A stretch of DNA of 64,000 nucleotides from Mycobacterium sp. GA-1199 (GTDB lineage Bacteria > Actinomycetota > Actinomycetes > Mycobacteriales > Mycobacteriaceae): positions 434,001-498,000 of the forward strand of contig NZ_LQIX01000001.1 of NCBI RefSeq assembly GCF_001500045.1, in the 5' to 3' direction. A program made the translations under genes and the position numbers. The notes under the pieces were generated by a model. It was not told where the DNA came from and made no database searches. It saw only the letters and a list, made by a program, of their open reading frames with translations. This document shows, piece after piece, positions 20,912-30,961 of the stretch; positions within the stretch are counted from its first letter, which is position 1; each line of letters starts with the position of its first letter.

Positions 20912-22132
20912 GTGTCACAGAACCCCAAAGGGCCGCCTGTGGTGGCCATGGTCGGCGGTGGTCAGCTGGCCAGGATGACCCATCAGGCCGCGATCGCGCT
21001 CGGCCAGACGCTGCGTGTCCTCGCCGTCGACTCCGGCGACCCGGCCGCGCAGGTCAGCCCGGATGTGGTGTTGGGCACACACACCGACCTCGACGCGCTG
21101 CGCCGTGTCGCCTCCGGCGCCGACGCGCTGACCTTCGACCACGAGCACGTGCCCGCCGAGCTGCTGGAAAAACTGCTGGCCGACGGTGTGAACGTGGCCC
21201 CACCACCGTCGGCGCTGATCCACGCCCAGGACAAGCTGGTGATGCGCCGCAGGCTGGAGGCGCTCGGCGCGCCGGTACCGCGGTTCGCAGCGGTCGACGA
21301 CCTGTCCGACATCGACGCGTTCGCCGCACGCATCGACGGTCCCGTCGTCGTCAAGACCGTGCGCGGCGGTTACGACGGCCGCGGGGTCACGCTGGCCGGC
21401 GACGTCGGCGAAGCGCGTGAGGCCGCGCAGCGTTACCTGGACGGCGGGGCTGATGTGATGGTCGAGGAGAGGGTCGCGATGCGGCGCGAACTGGCGGCCC
21501 TGGTGGCGCGTTCCCCATTCGGGCAGGGCGCGGCGTGGCCGGTGGTGGAAACCGTGCAGCGCGACGGCATCTGCGTCGAGGTGATCGCACCGGCGCCGGG
21601 CCTCGATGACGAATTGCGCTGCGCAGCAGGACAATTGGGTCTGCGGCTGGCCTCCGAACTCGGGGTCGTCGGGGTGCTGGCGGTCGAGTTGTTCGAAACC
21701 GTCGACGGCGCCCTGCTGGTCAACGAGCTCGCCATGCGTCCGCACAACTCCGGTCACTGGACCATGGACGGTGCGCAGACCAGCCAGTTCGAACAGCACC
21801 TGCGCGCGGTACTCGACTATCCGCTCGGCGACACCGCGCAGATCGTCCCAGTCACGGTGATGGCCAATGTGCTTGGCGCACAACAGACACCGACGATGAC
21901 GATGGACGAACGGCTGCACCACCTGTTCGCGAGGATGCCCGACGCGAAGGTGCATCTGTACGGCAAGGGCGAGCGCCCAGGCCGCAAGATCGGTCACGTC
22001 AACGTCCTGGGCGCGGCCACCGGTTCTCTTGACGACGACGCGTTCGTCGCCGATGTGCGCGAACGCGCGGCCAGGGCGGCACACTGGTTGTCGCACGCGC
22101 AATGGACGGACGGATGGGATCCACATGAGTAG
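20912..22132 (+). CDS. purK: N5-carboxyaminoimidazole ribonucleotide synthase
   Basis: A 406-residue ATP-grasp enzyme: N-terminal [17 protein letters not shown], the ATP-grasp core ([15 protein letters not shown]) and the C-terminal [15 protein letters not shown] signature. It carboxylates AIR to N5-CAIR with ATP and bicarbonate in purine synthesis. The GTG start follows GAGGAC. It overlaps purE by eight bases, so the two steps are translated together. Confidence 0.96.
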   Translation: MSQNPKGPPVVAMVGGGQLARMTHQAAIALGQTLRVLAVDSGDPAAQVSPDVVLGTHTDLDALRRVASGADALTFDHEHVPAELLEKLLADGVNVAPPPSALIHAQDKLVMRRRLEALGAPVPRFAAVDDLSDIDAFAARIDGPVVVKTVRGGYDGRGVTLAGDVGEAREAAQRYLDGGADVMVEERVAMRRELAALVARSPFGQGAAWPVVETVQRDGICVEVIAPAPGLDDELRCAAGQLGLRLASELGVVGVLAVELFETVDGALLVNELAMRPHNSGHWTMDGAQTSQFEQHLRAVLDYPLGDTAQIVPVTVMANVLGAQQTPTMTMDERLHHLFARMPDAKVHLYGKGERPGRKIGHVNVLGAATGSLDDDAFVADVRERAARAAHWLSHAQWTDGWDPHE

Positions 22133-22637
22133 TGCTCCTGCGCCGCGGGTCGGCCTGATCATGGGCAGCGACAGCGACTGGTCGGTGATGGAGGACGCCG
22201 CCCACGCGCTGGCCGAGTTCGATGTGCCCTTCGAGGTCGGCGTCGTCTCCGCGCACCGCACACCGGTGCGCATGCTCGAGTACGCCCAGAGCACCGCGGA
22301 CCGCGGCATCGAAGTGATCATCGCCGGGGCCGGCGGGGCGGCGCATCTACCCGGCATGGTGGCCTCGGCGACCCCGCTGCCCGTCATCGGCGTTCCGGTG
22401 CCGCTGGCCAAGCTCGATGGCCTGGACTCGCTGCTGTCGATCGTGCAGATGCCCGCCGGGGTGCCGGTGGCCACGGTGTCGATCGGCGGCGCCCGCAACG
22501 CGGGCTTGCTGGCGGTGCGGATCCTCGCGACGGCGGACGCGGCCCTACGCAAACGGGTCCTACAGTTCCAGGCAGACCTGCATGACACGGTGCTGCAGAA
22601 GGATGCGGCGCTGCGCGACCGCCTCCTCGGCGACTAG
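22125..22637 (+). CDS. purE: N5-CAIR mutase, class I
   Basis: A 170-residue class I PurE with [12 protein letters not shown], the catalytic His in VSAHRTP, and [11 protein letters not shown]. It converts N5-CAIR to CAIR, the product used by PurC. The ATG at 22125 lies inside purK and agrees with the usual start. The C-terminal helix is slightly extended relative to the E. coli enzyme. Confidence 0.95.
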   Translation: MSSAPAPRVGLIMGSDSDWSVMEDAAHALAEFDVPFEVGVVSAHRTPVRMLEYAQSTADRGIEVIIAGAGGAAHLPGMVASATPLPVIGVPVPLAKLDGLDSLLSIVQMPAGVPVATVSIGGARNAGLLAVRILATADAALRKRVLQFQADLHDTVLQKDAALRDRLLGD

Positions 22638-22689
22638 GTCGACCGGGACCCGCGAGAGTAGGGTTACCGGCGAGTAGCAAGGAGTTTTC

Positions 22690-23853
22690 ATGGCCATCGG
22701 CAACCCGTCATTCGACCTTTTTCAGCTCTCCGACGAGCACAACGAACTGCGTGCGGTGCTGCGCGACCTGTGCGAGAAGGAGATCGCCCCGCACGCGGCC
22801 GACGTCGACGAGAAGGCGCGCTACACCAGTGAAGCTCTCGAGGCGCTGACCGCTTCGGGCATGGCCGCCATCCACATCCCCGAGGAGTACGGCGGTCAGG
22901 GCGGGGACTCGATCGCGGCGTGCATCGTGATCGAAGAGGTCGCGCGGGTGTGCGCGTCGTCGTCGCTGATCCCGATCTGCAACAAGCTCGGCACCATGGG
23001 GCTGTTGCTGCGCGGCAGCGAGGAACTCAAAAAGCAGGTGCTGCCGTCGATCGCCGCCGGTGAGGCCGTCGCCTCGTACGCGCTTTCGGAGCGCGAGGCG
23101 GGCAGCGACGCCGCCTCGATGCGCACCAGGGCCCGCCGCGAGGGCGACGAGTGGGTGCTCAACGGCGCCAAGTGCTGGATCTCCAACGGCGGCCAGTCGA
23201 CGTGGTACACGGTGATGGCGGTGACCGATCCGGACAAGAAGGCCAACGGCATCTCGGCGTTCGTGGTGCACAAAGACGATCCCGGCTTCTCCATCGGCGC
23301 CAAGGAGAAGAAGATGGGGATCAAGGGCTCGCCCACCACCGAGTTGTACTTCGAGGACTGCCGGATCCCCGCCGACCGGATCATCGGTGACGAGGGCACC
23401 GGGTTCAAGACCGCGCTGGCCACCTTGGACCACACCCGGCCGACGATCGGCGCGCAGGCCGTCGGCATCGCGCAGGGCGCGCTCGACGCCTCGATCGCAT
23501 ACGTCAAGGAGCGCAAGCAGTTCGGCAAGCCGATCGGCGACTTCCAAGCGGTGCAGTTCATGCTCGCCGACATGGCGATGAAGATCGAGGCCGCCCGGCT
23601 GACGGTCTACTCCGCCGCCGCGCGGGCCGAACGCGGCGAGTCCGAGCTCGGGTTCATCTCCTCGGCGTCGAAGTGCTTTGCCTCCGATGTCGCGATGGAG
23701 GTGACCACCAACGCGGTCCAACTGTTCGGTGGTTACGGCTACACCACCGACTTCCCCGTCGAACGGTTCATGCGCGACGCCAAGATCACCCAGATCTACG
23801 AGGGCACCAACCAGATTCAGCGCGTGGTGATGTCGCGCGCGCTGCTGAAGTAG
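22690..23853 (+). CDS. fadE25: Acyl-CoA dehydrogenase FadE25
   Basis: A 387-residue acyl-CoA dehydrogenase. FAD- and substrate-binding motifs are YALSEREAGSDAASM and CWISNGGQS. The C-terminal domain has QLFGGYGYTTDFPVERFMRD, and the catalytic Glu is in IYEGTNQIQR. It oxidises acyl-CoA to trans-2-enoyl-CoA. AAGGAG precedes the ATG. Location after purE matches Rv3274c; the Rv3269-Rv3273 genes found next in M. tuberculosis are absent here. Confidence 0.94.
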   Translation: MAIGNPSFDLFQLSDEHNELRAVLRDLCEKEIAPHAADVDEKARYTSEALEALTASGMAAIHIPEEYGGQGGDSIAACIVIEEVARVCASSSLIPICNKLGTMGLLLRGSEELKKQVLPSIAAGEAVASYALSEREAGSDAASMRTRARREGDEWVLNGAKCWISNGGQSTWYTVMAVTDPDKKANGISAFVVHKDDPGFSIGAKEKKMGIKGSPTTELYFEDCRIPADRIIGDEGTGFKTALATLDHTRPTIGAQAVGIAQGALDASIAYVKERKQFGKPIGDFQAVQFMLADMAMKIEAARLTVYSAAARAERGESELGFISSASKCFASDVAMEVTTNAVQLFGGYGYTTDFPVERFMRDAKITQIYEGTNQIQRVVMSRALLK

Positions 23854-23869
23854 TCGCCGCGCTGGCCGC

Positions 23870-24592
23870 TCAACCCTTGGTGACCTTCTCGGTTGCCCGC
23901 CGGCGGTCGGCCAACGCGGCGTCGGGATTGGCCACCTGCACGAGCGAGGCGCCGACAGCGAAAACGGCCAGCATGTGGTCGACGAGTTCGTCGGCGGTGT
24001 CCCATCCGGCGCTGGACAGCACGCGGTCGGATGCGGTGAGACCCTGTGCCGCCGCGGATTGGCGGGCCGCGGCGAGGACCTCGTCGACGCCGCGACCGTT
24101 GAGCGCCGGGCCGGGCATACGCTCCGGTGAGATCTGGTCGCCGTGTACCCGTACGGCGGTGGCGTAGTCGGTGACGCCGACCGGCAGATCGGCGGCGGGC
24201 TTGCCGAACGGATCCAACGACAGCACCGCGACTTCACCTACTCCGCCACCCATCCCGACCGCGTCGTCGGCCTCGGCCAACCGGTCCGCGGTGCACAGCG
24301 CGACGTCGGCGGACTCCCCGGAACCCAGCACCGCTTCGGCGCCGATCCACCAGATACCGAAGAACACGGCGGCGCTCTGCCAGTGCGCGGGCAGCAGAAC
24401 CGCGATGCGAGACGACGGGCCCGCGCCCAACTCGTCGCGTAACAGGTTGGCCGTCTTGGCCGCCCAGTTCGCCAGCGTGGCGGCCGACAACTCGATGCGT
24501 TCGCCGCTCGCGTCGTCGTAGTAGGTGATGCGGGGGCCGGCGGGGTCAGAGGCCATGAGCGGGTCGAGGATGGCCCCGCTGACTGTCGTCAC
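23870..24592 (-). CDS. TIGR03089 family protein (AMP-ligase N-terminal-like)
   Basis: About 240 residues resembling only the N-terminal part of AMP-binding acyl/aryl-CoA ligases (ITYYDDASGERIELSAATL, VLLPAHWQSAAVFFGIWW). The P-loop and the C-terminal lid of true ligases are missing, so catalysis is not expected. The family is confined to actinobacteria and of unknown function (Rv3268). The GTG at 24592 is chosen by similarity to remembered homologues; an ATG at 24616 would overlap lcp1 by 13 bases. Confidence 0.82.
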   Translation of the reverse strand: MTTVSGAILDPLMASDPAGPRITYYDDASGERIELSAATLANWAAKTANLLRDELGAGPSSRIAVLLPAHWQSAAVFFGIWWIGAEAVLGSGESADVALCTADRLAEADDAVGMGGGVGEVAVLSLDPFGKPAADLPVGVTDYATAVRVHGDQISPERMPGPALNGRGVDEVLAAARQSAAAQGLTASDRVLSSAGWDTADELVDHMLAVFAVGASLVQVANPDAALADRRRATEKVTKG

Positions 24593-24603
24593 GCTGCTCG
24601 ACG

Positions 24604-26070
24604 TTAGTTGACGCATTCCGGATCGTCGGATCCGGCGGTCAGGATCGGCGACGGAGGCGGGGCGGTCTCGGTCGAACCGACGGCCACGGTATCGGACGTG
24701 AGCGTCGGAACGTTGCTGCCGTCCAGACCGGAACCGGGACCGGTGTAGTCGTCGGCCAGCACGACGCGCACGTGCCCCGGGCCCACCGACGGGTCGTCGA
24801 CGATTGCCAATCCGCCCAGATCCTTCGAGACGGCCTGTGCGCCAAGGTCATCGGTCTTGTTGGCACGCACCTGGCTGCTGGCCACCGGGTCACCTTCGTG
24901 GTTGCCCGTCGCGCCGGGGGTGAACCCCTTGTTGGTCAGCACCTGCGACACCGCGGCGGCCAGACCGTTGACCTCGGTGGCGTTGACGACCTCGACGGTG
25001 GTCTTGTCGGGCGTGTAGGCGATCTCCTCGGTCTTACCCTCGTCCTGCTCGTGCAGCAGGCCTTCGATCCAACTCTTGACCTCGGTGGGGTCGACCCGCA
25101 CGACGCTCTGCATCCCGTCGTCGCTCCAGCCATTCTCCTGTAACACCGGAATGGTGGCGAACGCGACGTTGCCGGCGGCCAGCTTCTGCAGGTGCTCGGC
25201 GAATTGCATGACGTCCCAACCGTCGGAGAGCACGACGGAGCGCTGCACGGCGTCCTGCAGCCGGTTCAAGGTGGCCGGACTCGACAGCGTCTTGCCCGAG
25301 ATCACCTCGTGCGCAAGGGAAGCCATCACTGCCTGCTGGCGCGTGACCCGGTCGAGGTCGCCGCGCGGCAGATCGTGGCGCTGCCGGACGAAGCTCAACG
25401 CCTGCGGACCGCTCAGCTTCTGCCAGCCCGCAGGGAAGTCGGCGCCCGAGAGCGGTTCGTACACAGGCTCTTTCAAGCATACGTTGACGCCGCCGAGGGC
25501 ATCGGTGATCAGTGCGAAGCCCAGCAGGCCGACCTCGGCGTAGTGGTCGACGGTGACGCCGGTGAGGTTGGCCACGGTCTTGATCAGGGCCTCGCGCCCG
25601 GCTTCGGTCGCCTTCGGCTGGGCCTCGGTCGGGTCCATGCCCTTCTGCTCGACGAGCTCGGTCATCTTCTCGAGGTGTTCCGAGCCGTAGACGCCGTTGA
25701 TCTTCATCTTGCCGATACCCGGCGCCTCGACGTAGGAGTCGCGGGGGATCGAGATCGCGGTGGCGGACTTCCCGTTGTTGGGGACGCGGATCAGGATGAT
25801 CGTGTCGGTGTTGGTGGCTTCGTCGTCGCCCGCCCGCAGCGTCGCCAGTTCCTCCTGGGACAGCGGATTGCCGTGCGCGTCGGTGCGGCTGTCCATACCG
25901 ACGAGCAGGATGTCGATCGCGCCGTCTTCGCCGCCCTCTCCGAGCGCGATCGACGAGATGTGGTTGATGCCGGACTCGAACGAGCGGATCTTGCCCCACG
26001 CGACTCCGGTACCGACCACGATCGCCAAGGCCGCGGACACGGCGATGACACGGAGCATTCGACCGGGCAT
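24604..26070 (-). CDS. lcp1: LytR-CpsA-Psr (LCP) ligase, Lcp1-like
   Basis: A 488-residue protein with one N-terminal membrane helix (residues about 6-24). The extracytoplasmic LCP domain includes DILLVGMDSRTDAHGNPL, SIPRDSYVEAPGIGKMKIN and FVRQRHDLPRGDLDR with its conserved Arg/Asp set. A LytR_C domain lies near 360-450 and a Ser/Pro-rich tail follows. Lcp1 (Rv3267) joins arabinogalactan to peptidoglycan. It is divergent from rmlD-wbbL, which make the rhamnose linker of that same bond. Confidence 0.93.
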   Translation of the reverse strand: MPGRMLRVIAVSAALAIVVGTGVAWGKIRSFESGINHISSIALGEGGEDGAIDILLVGMDSRTDAHGNPLSQEELATLRAGDDEATNTDTIILIRVPNNGKSATAISIPRDSYVEAPGIGKMKINGVYGSEHLEKMTELVEQKGMDPTEAQPKATEAGREALIKTVANLTGVTVDHYAEVGLLGFALITDALGGVNVCLKEPVYEPLSGADFPAGWQKLSGPQALSFVRQRHDLPRGDLDRVTRQQAVMASLAHEVISGKTLSSPATLNRLQDAVQRSVVLSDGWDVMQFAEHLQKLAAGNVAFATIPVLQENGWSDDGMQSVVRVDPTEVKSWIEGLLHEQDEGKTEEIAYTPDKTTVEVVNATEVNGLAAAVSQVLTNKGFTPGATGNHEGDPVASSQVRANKTDDLGAQAVSKDLGGLAIVDDPSVGPGHVRVVLADDYTGPGSGLDGSNVPTLTSDTVAVGSTETAPPPSPILTAGSDDPECVN

Positions 26071-26137
26071 CAGCCCAGGCTACTGGCGAGATGGGCGCTA
26101 AGCGGGTAGCGCGCGTCGGCGTGCCAGACTCGTGACC

Positions 26138-27028
26138 ATGACTTCTCGCGGACCCGGCAGGATCGTCATACCCGGCGCAGGCGGCATGGTCGGTCGGGTT
26201 CTTGCAGGTCAAGCTCGTCAGCAGGGCCGCGAGGTACTGGCGCTGACGTCGTCGGAGTTCGACATCACCGAACCGGCCGCCGCCCAGCGTGTCATCGAAG
26301 CCGGTGACGTGGTGATCAACTGCGCCGCGGTCACCGACGTGGACGCGGCCGAGGCCGAGCAAGACCGTGCGCACGCGGTCAACGCGGACGGGCCGGCTCA
26401 TCTCGCGCGGGCATGCGCCACCCTCGGCGCCCGCCTGATCCACATCTCGACCGACTACGTGTTCTCCGGCACAGCGCGCCACCCGTATGAGATCGACGAC
26501 GAGACGGGACCGGTGAACGTCTACGGCCGCACCAAACTCGAAGGGGAGCGGGCCGTGTTGGCCGCCCTGCCCGGCGCGCACGTCGTGCGAACGTCGTGGG
26601 TGTACGAAGGCGCCGACGGAACCGACTTCGCCGCGACCATGCGCCGCAAGGCCGCCGGTGACGACCCGGTCGATGCGGCGGCCGACCAGACCGCATCGCC
26701 GACCTACGCCGGTGATCTCGCCTCGGCGCTGTTGGAGATCGCTGACGGCGCGATCCATGCACCGGTGCTGCACGCCGCCAACGTCGGTGAGGCCAGCCGC
26801 TACGACCAGGCGAGGGCGGTTTTCGAGGCCGTCGGCGCCGACCCCGAGCGGGTACGGCCCGTCGCCGGCGCCGACAAGCCGCGGCCCGCGCGGCGCCCAC
26901 GGTATACGGCGTTGTCGGGTCGACGGTCGGTCGAGGCGGGCCTCACGCCGCTGCGCCCGTGGCGCGAGGCGTTGGCCGATGCGCTGTCGCGGTACGGGCG
27001 TGGCGGCCCGATACCCTCGACGCCGTGA
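26138..27028 (+). CDS. rmlD: dTDP-4-dehydrorhamnose reductase
   Basis: A 296-residue extended SDR: IVIPGAGGMVGRVLAGQA cofactor loop, STDYVFSGTARHPYE, and catalytic Tyr/Lys in VNVYGRTKLEGERAVL. It makes dTDP-L-rhamnose, the donor for WbbL. The ATG at 26138 is taken over a GTG at 26132. First gene of rmlD-wbbL-manC, matching Rv3266c-Rv3264c. An 18-base gap separates it from wbbL. Confidence 0.95.
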   Translation: MTSRGPGRIVIPGAGGMVGRVLAGQARQQGREVLALTSSEFDITEPAAAQRVIEAGDVVINCAAVTDVDAAEAEQDRAHAVNADGPAHLARACATLGARLIHISTDYVFSGTARHPYEIDDETGPVNVYGRTKLEGERAVLAALPGAHVVRTSWVYEGADGTDFAATMRRKAAGDDPVDAAADQTASPTYAGDLASALLEIADGAIHAPVLHAANVGEASRYDQARAVFEAVGADPERVRPVAGADKPRPARRPRYTALSGRRSVEAGLTPLRPWREALADALSRYGRGGPIPSTP

Positions 27029-27046
27029 GTTCGGAACTGGTGCCAC

Positions 27047-27934
27047 ATGAATGACGAGTTGGTCGTCGTCACGGTGACGTACTCGCCGGGCCCGCACCTC
27101 AACCGGTTCCTGGCGTCGCTGTCGCACGCCACTGACCGGCCGGTGACAGTCGTGATGGCCGACAACGGCTCCACCGACGGCGCACCCGAAGAGGCGCTCG
27201 CGCGCTATCCCAACGCCCGATTGCTGCCCACCGGCGGCAATCTCGGGTACGGCAGCGCGGTGAACCGCGCCGTCGCCGAGTATCTGAAGGACTCGGACAA
27301 CAACGACTTCTTCATCGTGGCCAACCCCGATGTGCAGTGGGGCCCGCGCAGCATCGACATCCTGTTGGAGGCCGCCGCCCGGTGGCCGAGTGCCGGTTCG
27401 CTCGGCCCGCTGATCCGCGACCCGGACGGTTCGGTCTACCCGTCGGCCCGGCACCAGCCCAGCCTGGTGCGCGGTGGGATGCACGCCGTCGTGGGGCCGT
27501 TCTGGAAGTCCAACCCGTGGACCGCCGAATACCGTCAGGAGCGCCGGGAGCCCAGCGAACGCGCCGTCGGCTGGCTGTCGGGATCGTGTCTGTTGCTGCG
27601 CCGGTCGGCGTTCGAGGAGATCTCGGGCTTCGACGAGCGCTACTTCATGTACATGGAGGACGTCGACCTCGGTGATCGGCTGTCACGGGCGGGTTGGCAG
27701 AACGTGTACGTCCCGGCCGCCGAGGTTTTGCACGACAAGGGTCACGCGACCGGCAAGGACCCCGCGCGCAACTTGGCCGCCCATCACACCAGCACCTACA
27801 CTTTCCTCGCGGATCGATACCCCAGGTGGTGGCAGGGTCCGCTGCGGTGGACGATCCGAAGCTCGCTCGCCGCGCGTGCGGGCCTGGTGGTCCGCAACTC
27901 ACGACGCAAACGGGCGAAAGGACGGCGCCAGTGA
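27047..27934 (+). CDS. wbbL: Rhamnosyltransferase WbbL (arabinogalactan linker)
   Basis: A 295-residue GT2 enzyme: VTVTYSPGPHLNRFLASL, ADNGSTDGAPEEAL, the DxD-like ANPDVQWGP, and the acceptor-site Asp in YMEDVDLGDRL. It transfers rhamnose from dTDP-rhamnose to GlcNAc-PP-decaprenol, forming the galactan-peptidoglycan linker, and is essential in mycobacteria. It overlaps manC by GTGA. No membrane segment is evident. Confidence 0.95.
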   Translation: MNDELVVVTVTYSPGPHLNRFLASLSHATDRPVTVVMADNGSTDGAPEEALARYPNARLLPTGGNLGYGSAVNRAVAEYLKDSDNNDFFIVANPDVQWGPRSIDILLEAAARWPSAGSLGPLIRDPDGSVYPSARHQPSLVRGGMHAVVGPFWKSNPWTAEYRQERREPSERAVGWLSGSCLLLRRSAFEEISGFDERYFMYMEDVDLGDRLSRAGWQNVYVPAAEVLHDKGHATGKDPARNLAAHHTSTYTFLADRYPRWWQGPLRWTIRSSLAARAGLVVRNSRRKRAKGRRQ

Positions 27935-29007
27935 ACCCCGCACACGTCGACGCCGTCATCCTCGTCGGCGGTCTGGGCACCCGGCTGCGACCGTTGACCC
28001 TGTCGGCGCCCAAGCCGATGCTGCCGACGGCCGGCCTGCCGTTCCTGACACACCTGTTGTCGCGCATCGCCGAGGCCGGTATCGAACACGTCGTACTGGG
28101 CACGTCGTACAAGGCCGCGGTGTTCGAATCGGAGTTCGGGGACGGCTCCAAGTTCGGTCTGCAGATCGAATACGTCGTCGAGACCGAACCTCTGGGCACC
28201 GGCGGCGGCATCGCGAACGTCACCGGAAAGTTGCGTCACGACACCGCGCTGGTGTTCAACGGCGACGTGCTGTCCGGGGCCGACCTGCGTGCGCTGCTGG
28301 ACTCGCATGAGAGCAACGCCGCCGATGTGACGCTACACTTGGTGCGCGTCGGTGACCCGCGCGCATTCGGTTGCGTGCCAACCGATTCCGATGGCATGGT
28401 CACCGCGTTCCTCGAGAAGACGCAAGACCCGCCGACCGATCAGATCAACGCGGGCTGCTATGTGTTCAAGCGCGAAGTGATCGAGCGCATACCCAAGGGT
28501 CGGGCGCTTTCGGTCGAACGCGAGGTGTTTCCCGGCCTGCTCTCCGACGGGCTTCGGGTATGCGGTTACGTCGACTCCACATACTGGCGCGACATGGGCA
28601 CACCGGAGGACTTCGTGCGGGGGTCGGCGGATCTGGTGCGCGGTATCGCGCCGTCACCCGCGCTGGGCGGGCACGGGGGTGAGAAGCTGGTGCACGACGG
28701 TGCCAGCGTCGCCCCCGGGGCGCTGTTGATCGGTGGCGCGGTGGTCGGTCGCGGCGCCGAGATCGCCGGTGGCGCACGGTTGGACGGTGCGGTCATCTTC
28801 GACGGCGCGCGGGTGGGCGCCGGTGCGGTGATCGAACGCTCGATCGTCGGGTTCGGTGCCCGAATCGGTCCGCGTGCGTTGATCCGCGACGGCGTGATCG
28901 GCGACGGCGCCGACATCGGCGCCCGCTGTGAACTCCTTCGCGGTGCCCGCGTGTGGCCGGGGGTGACGATTCCCGACGGCGGAATACGATTCTCGACCGA
29001 CGTATAG
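27931..29007 (+). CDS. manC: Mannose-1-phosphate guanylyltransferase (Rv3264c type)
   Basis: A 358-residue protein with an N-terminal nucleotidyltransferase (LVGGLGTRLRPLTLSAPKPM, FNGDVLSGADLR) and a C-terminal left-handed beta-helix of hexapeptide repeats from about residue 255 (GAVVGRGAEIAGGARLDG and on). It makes GDP-mannose for PIM, LAM and mannoproteins. The M. tuberculosis gene has been called manB, manC and rmlA2. The GTG at 27931 overlaps the wbbL stop and follows GAAAGGA. A stem-loop lies just downstream. Confidence 0.92.
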   Translation: MNPAHVDAVILVGGLGTRLRPLTLSAPKPMLPTAGLPFLTHLLSRIAEAGIEHVVLGTSYKAAVFESEFGDGSKFGLQIEYVVETEPLGTGGGIANVTGKLRHDTALVFNGDVLSGADLRALLDSHESNAADVTLHLVRVGDPRAFGCVPTDSDGMVTAFLEKTQDPPTDQINAGCYVFKREVIERIPKGRALSVEREVFPGLLSDGLRVCGYVDSTYWRDMGTPEDFVRGSADLVRGIAPSPALGGHGGEKLVHDGASVAPGALLIGGAVVGRGAEIAGGARLDGAVIFDGARVGAGAVIERSIVGFGARIGPRALIRDGVIGDGADIGARCELLRGARVWPGVTIPDGGIRFSTDV

Positions 29008-29016
29008 CGGAGTGAG

Positions 29017-29062
29017 TTCGGTGCTCGCCCAGTCGCTGAGCGAGCGTTTGGACACCGAAATC
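29017..29062. repeat. Stem-loop between manC and the NUDIX gene
   Basis: The outer arms TTCGGTG (29017-29023) and CACCGAA (29053-29059) enclose inner arms GCTCGC (29023-29028) and GCGAGC (29040-29045). It sits between convergent genes, and the sequence CACCGAAATCA reads into the NUDIX stop codon, exactly as in the element at 12691-12739. A bidirectional terminator or mRNA-end structure is plausible; there is no clear U-tract. Confidence 0.5.
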
Positions 29063-29597
29063 ACCTGCAGCGTGCCGTGGCCGCCAACTGGGTGAGGCCG
29101 AAATCGCAATCCTCGGGCAGCGCGTCCAGCGGCCACCACCGCAGGTCCAAAGACTCGTTGCTCACCGCGATTTCGGCATCGGCGGGGGCGTGCACGATGA
29201 ACTGCATGTCGAGGTGACGGGTCGGCACGCCGAGCGAACACCTGACGGGGTGGACGTGCAGCGCGGCCATGGTCGGGTCGATCCTGAGGCCCCCGATGCC
29301 GGACTCCTCGGTGGCTTCTCGCAGCGCGGCCGCCACGACATCGGAATCGGTCGGCTCGCAATGCCCGCCGAGCTGCAGCCATCGGCCGAACCGGGGGTGC
29401 AGGGTCAGCAGGGCGCGCGTGCCGGTGTGGTCGAGCACGAGTGCCGACCCGGTGACGTGGCCGGGAGCGCATTCGCGCAGACAACCGTCGGGTCTGGCCG
29501 CCAGGAACGCCAACACCGCGTGCCGCAGGGTGTCCTGTGCGGGATCCGGTGCGTGCCAACGGGTCAGGACGTCGACCGCCGATGCGTGCAGGCTCAC
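29061..29597 (-). CDS. NUDIX hydrolase
   Basis: A 178-residue protein with a complete Nudix box ([20 protein letters not shown], then EESG). The substrate is a nucleoside diphosphate derivative that cannot be specified. The GTG start overlaps the fbiB stop by GTGA, so it is co-translated with F420 genes. M. tuberculosis has no Nudix gene here (from memory). A role in cleaning or recycling an F420 precursor is possible but unsupported beyond position. Confidence 0.88.
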   Translation of the reverse strand: MSLHASAVDVLTRWHAPDPAQDTLRHAVLAFLAARPDGCLRECAPGHVTGSALVLDHTGTRALLTLHPRFGRWLQLGGHCEPTDSDVVAAALREATEESGIGGLRIDPTMAALHVHPVRCSLGVPTRHLDMQFIVHAPADAEIAVSNESLDLRWWPLDALPEDCDFGLTQLAATARCR

Positions 29598-30961
29598 TTG
29601 CGAACCAGCAGTCCGTCGGTCGGCACGGGAGACCGCGGGCCGGACGGCGTCCCATCCTGGGGGTGCCCGATCGCGATGGCGCCCAACGGTTCCCAGTCTT
29701 CGGGCAGGTCTAGCTGCTCACGGACGATGTCGGGGGCGAAGATCGTCGACCCGATCCAGCAGCTGCCGACACCGCGGACGGCCAACGCCACCAGCAGCGC
29801 CTGCACCGCCGCGCCGACCGCAACGGTGAACATCGTGTGCTCTGCGGCCGTGCGGTCGGCGTCCGGGTAGTTGTGCGCACCGTCGGGCACCAGGAACGGG
29901 ATGAGCACTTCGGGCGCGTCGTAGAGGATTCGGCCGCGCTCGACACGACGTTCGACGGCGTCGGCGGGACGCCCGTCGGCGGACAGGTCGGCGCGCCATT
30001 TGTCCTTCATCCGATCCAGCAGCATCGACCGTCGGGCGGGATCCTGTAACCACACGAACCGCACCGGTCGGGTGTGATGCGGTGCCGGCGCGGTGAGTGC
30101 CTCGGCGACAGCCGATTCCACGATCGCGGGGTCGACGGGCTCGGCCGCGAACCGGCGCACCGACCGGCGCAGCAGTTGCGCCTGGCTCCTGCCGAGCGCG
30201 ATGGCCTCCTCGGTGCCGAGCCAGAACAGGTCCTCCTCGCCTGCCCGTACCAGCCGGCGCGCGGTGGAACCGTCGTCGGGCAGCCGCAGCCCGCGCACCA
30301 CCGCGACCGGGATGTCGGTCAGCTTGCCTTTCACCAGATCCGCGGCCGCGGCGATCTCGTCGGCGACCGCGATCTCGGTGACGATCAGCTCGTTGCCGTG
30401 CCGGTCGACCGAACCGCCGTAATTGTGCAGCACGGCCACGCCCGCCGCGCCGATCGCGACGTCGGTCTGTCCGTTGCGCCACGCCCGGCCCATGGTGTCG
30501 GTGACGACGACGCCGACCGTCACGCCGAGCCGCTCGCGCAGAGCCGAGGCCAGTGTGGCGGCGCTGGCGTCGGGATCGGTTGGCAACAGCGCGAGTTCAG
30601 CGGAGTCGACGTTGGAGCCGTCGACGCCAGCGGCGGCCTGAACCAGGCCGATCGCGTTCTCGGTGATCAGCGTGCGGCCCTTGCGCGCCAGCACGCGGAC
30701 CGCCTCGGCGTCGATGAGCCTGCGCCGCAGCACGTCGCGTTCCTCGGGGTCGATCGGCGCGTCGACGATGCGGCCCTCGCACTTCGACATCACCTTGCTC
30801 GTGACCACGACGATGTCGGCGTCGCGCAGCCACGGCGCGGCCGCGGCGATAGCGGCCGCGAGGTCGTCGCCGGGCCGGAACTCGGGTAGGCCTGCAACGG
30901 GTAACAGCTCGACAGCGGCCGCGGAGCCATGGTCGGCACGGGGCGCCGAAGATTCGCTCAT
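29594..30961 (-). CDS. fbiB: Coenzyme F420:gamma-L-glutamate ligase / dehydro-F420-0 reductase
   Basis: A 455-residue two-domain FbiB. Residues about 1-245 are the CofE-like ligase ([50 protein letters not shown]). Residues about 255-455 are an FMN nitroreductase-fold domain ([29 protein letters not shown]). It reduces the FbiA product and adds gamma-glutamates. The ATG overlaps the fbiA stop (ATGA). Full length, as in M. tuberculosis. Confidence 0.95.
   Translation of the reverse strand: MSESSAPRADHGSAAAVELLPVAGLPEFRPGDDLAAAIAAAAPWLRDADIVVVTSKVMSKCEGRIVDAPIDPEERDVLRRRLIDAEAVRVLARKGRTLITENAIGLVQAAAGVDGSNVDSAELALLPTDPDASAATLASALRERLGVTVGVVVTDTMGRAWRNGQTDVAIGAAGVAVLHNYGGSVDRHGNELIVTEIAVADEIAAAADLVKGKLTDIPVAVVRGLRLPDDGSTARRLVRAGEEDLFWLGTEEAIALGRSQAQLLRRSVRRFAAEPVDPAIVESAVAEALTAPAPHHTRPVRFVWLQDPARRSMLLDRMKDKWRADLSADGRPADAVERRVERGRILYDAPEVLIPFLVPDGAHNYPDADRTAAEHTMFTVAVGAAVQALLVALAVRGVGSCWIGSTIFAPDIVREQLDLPEDWEPLGAIAIGHPQDGTPSGPRSPVPTDGLLVRK

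Noticed and set aside
23870..24592. Functional acyl-CoA ligase
   Set aside because: Only the N-terminal portion is present, without the ATP-binding P-loop or C-terminal lid.
25034..27484. 816-codon minus-strand frame spanning lcp1, rmlD and wbbL
   Set aside because: It crosses three well-supported genes on both strands and has no recognisable domain.
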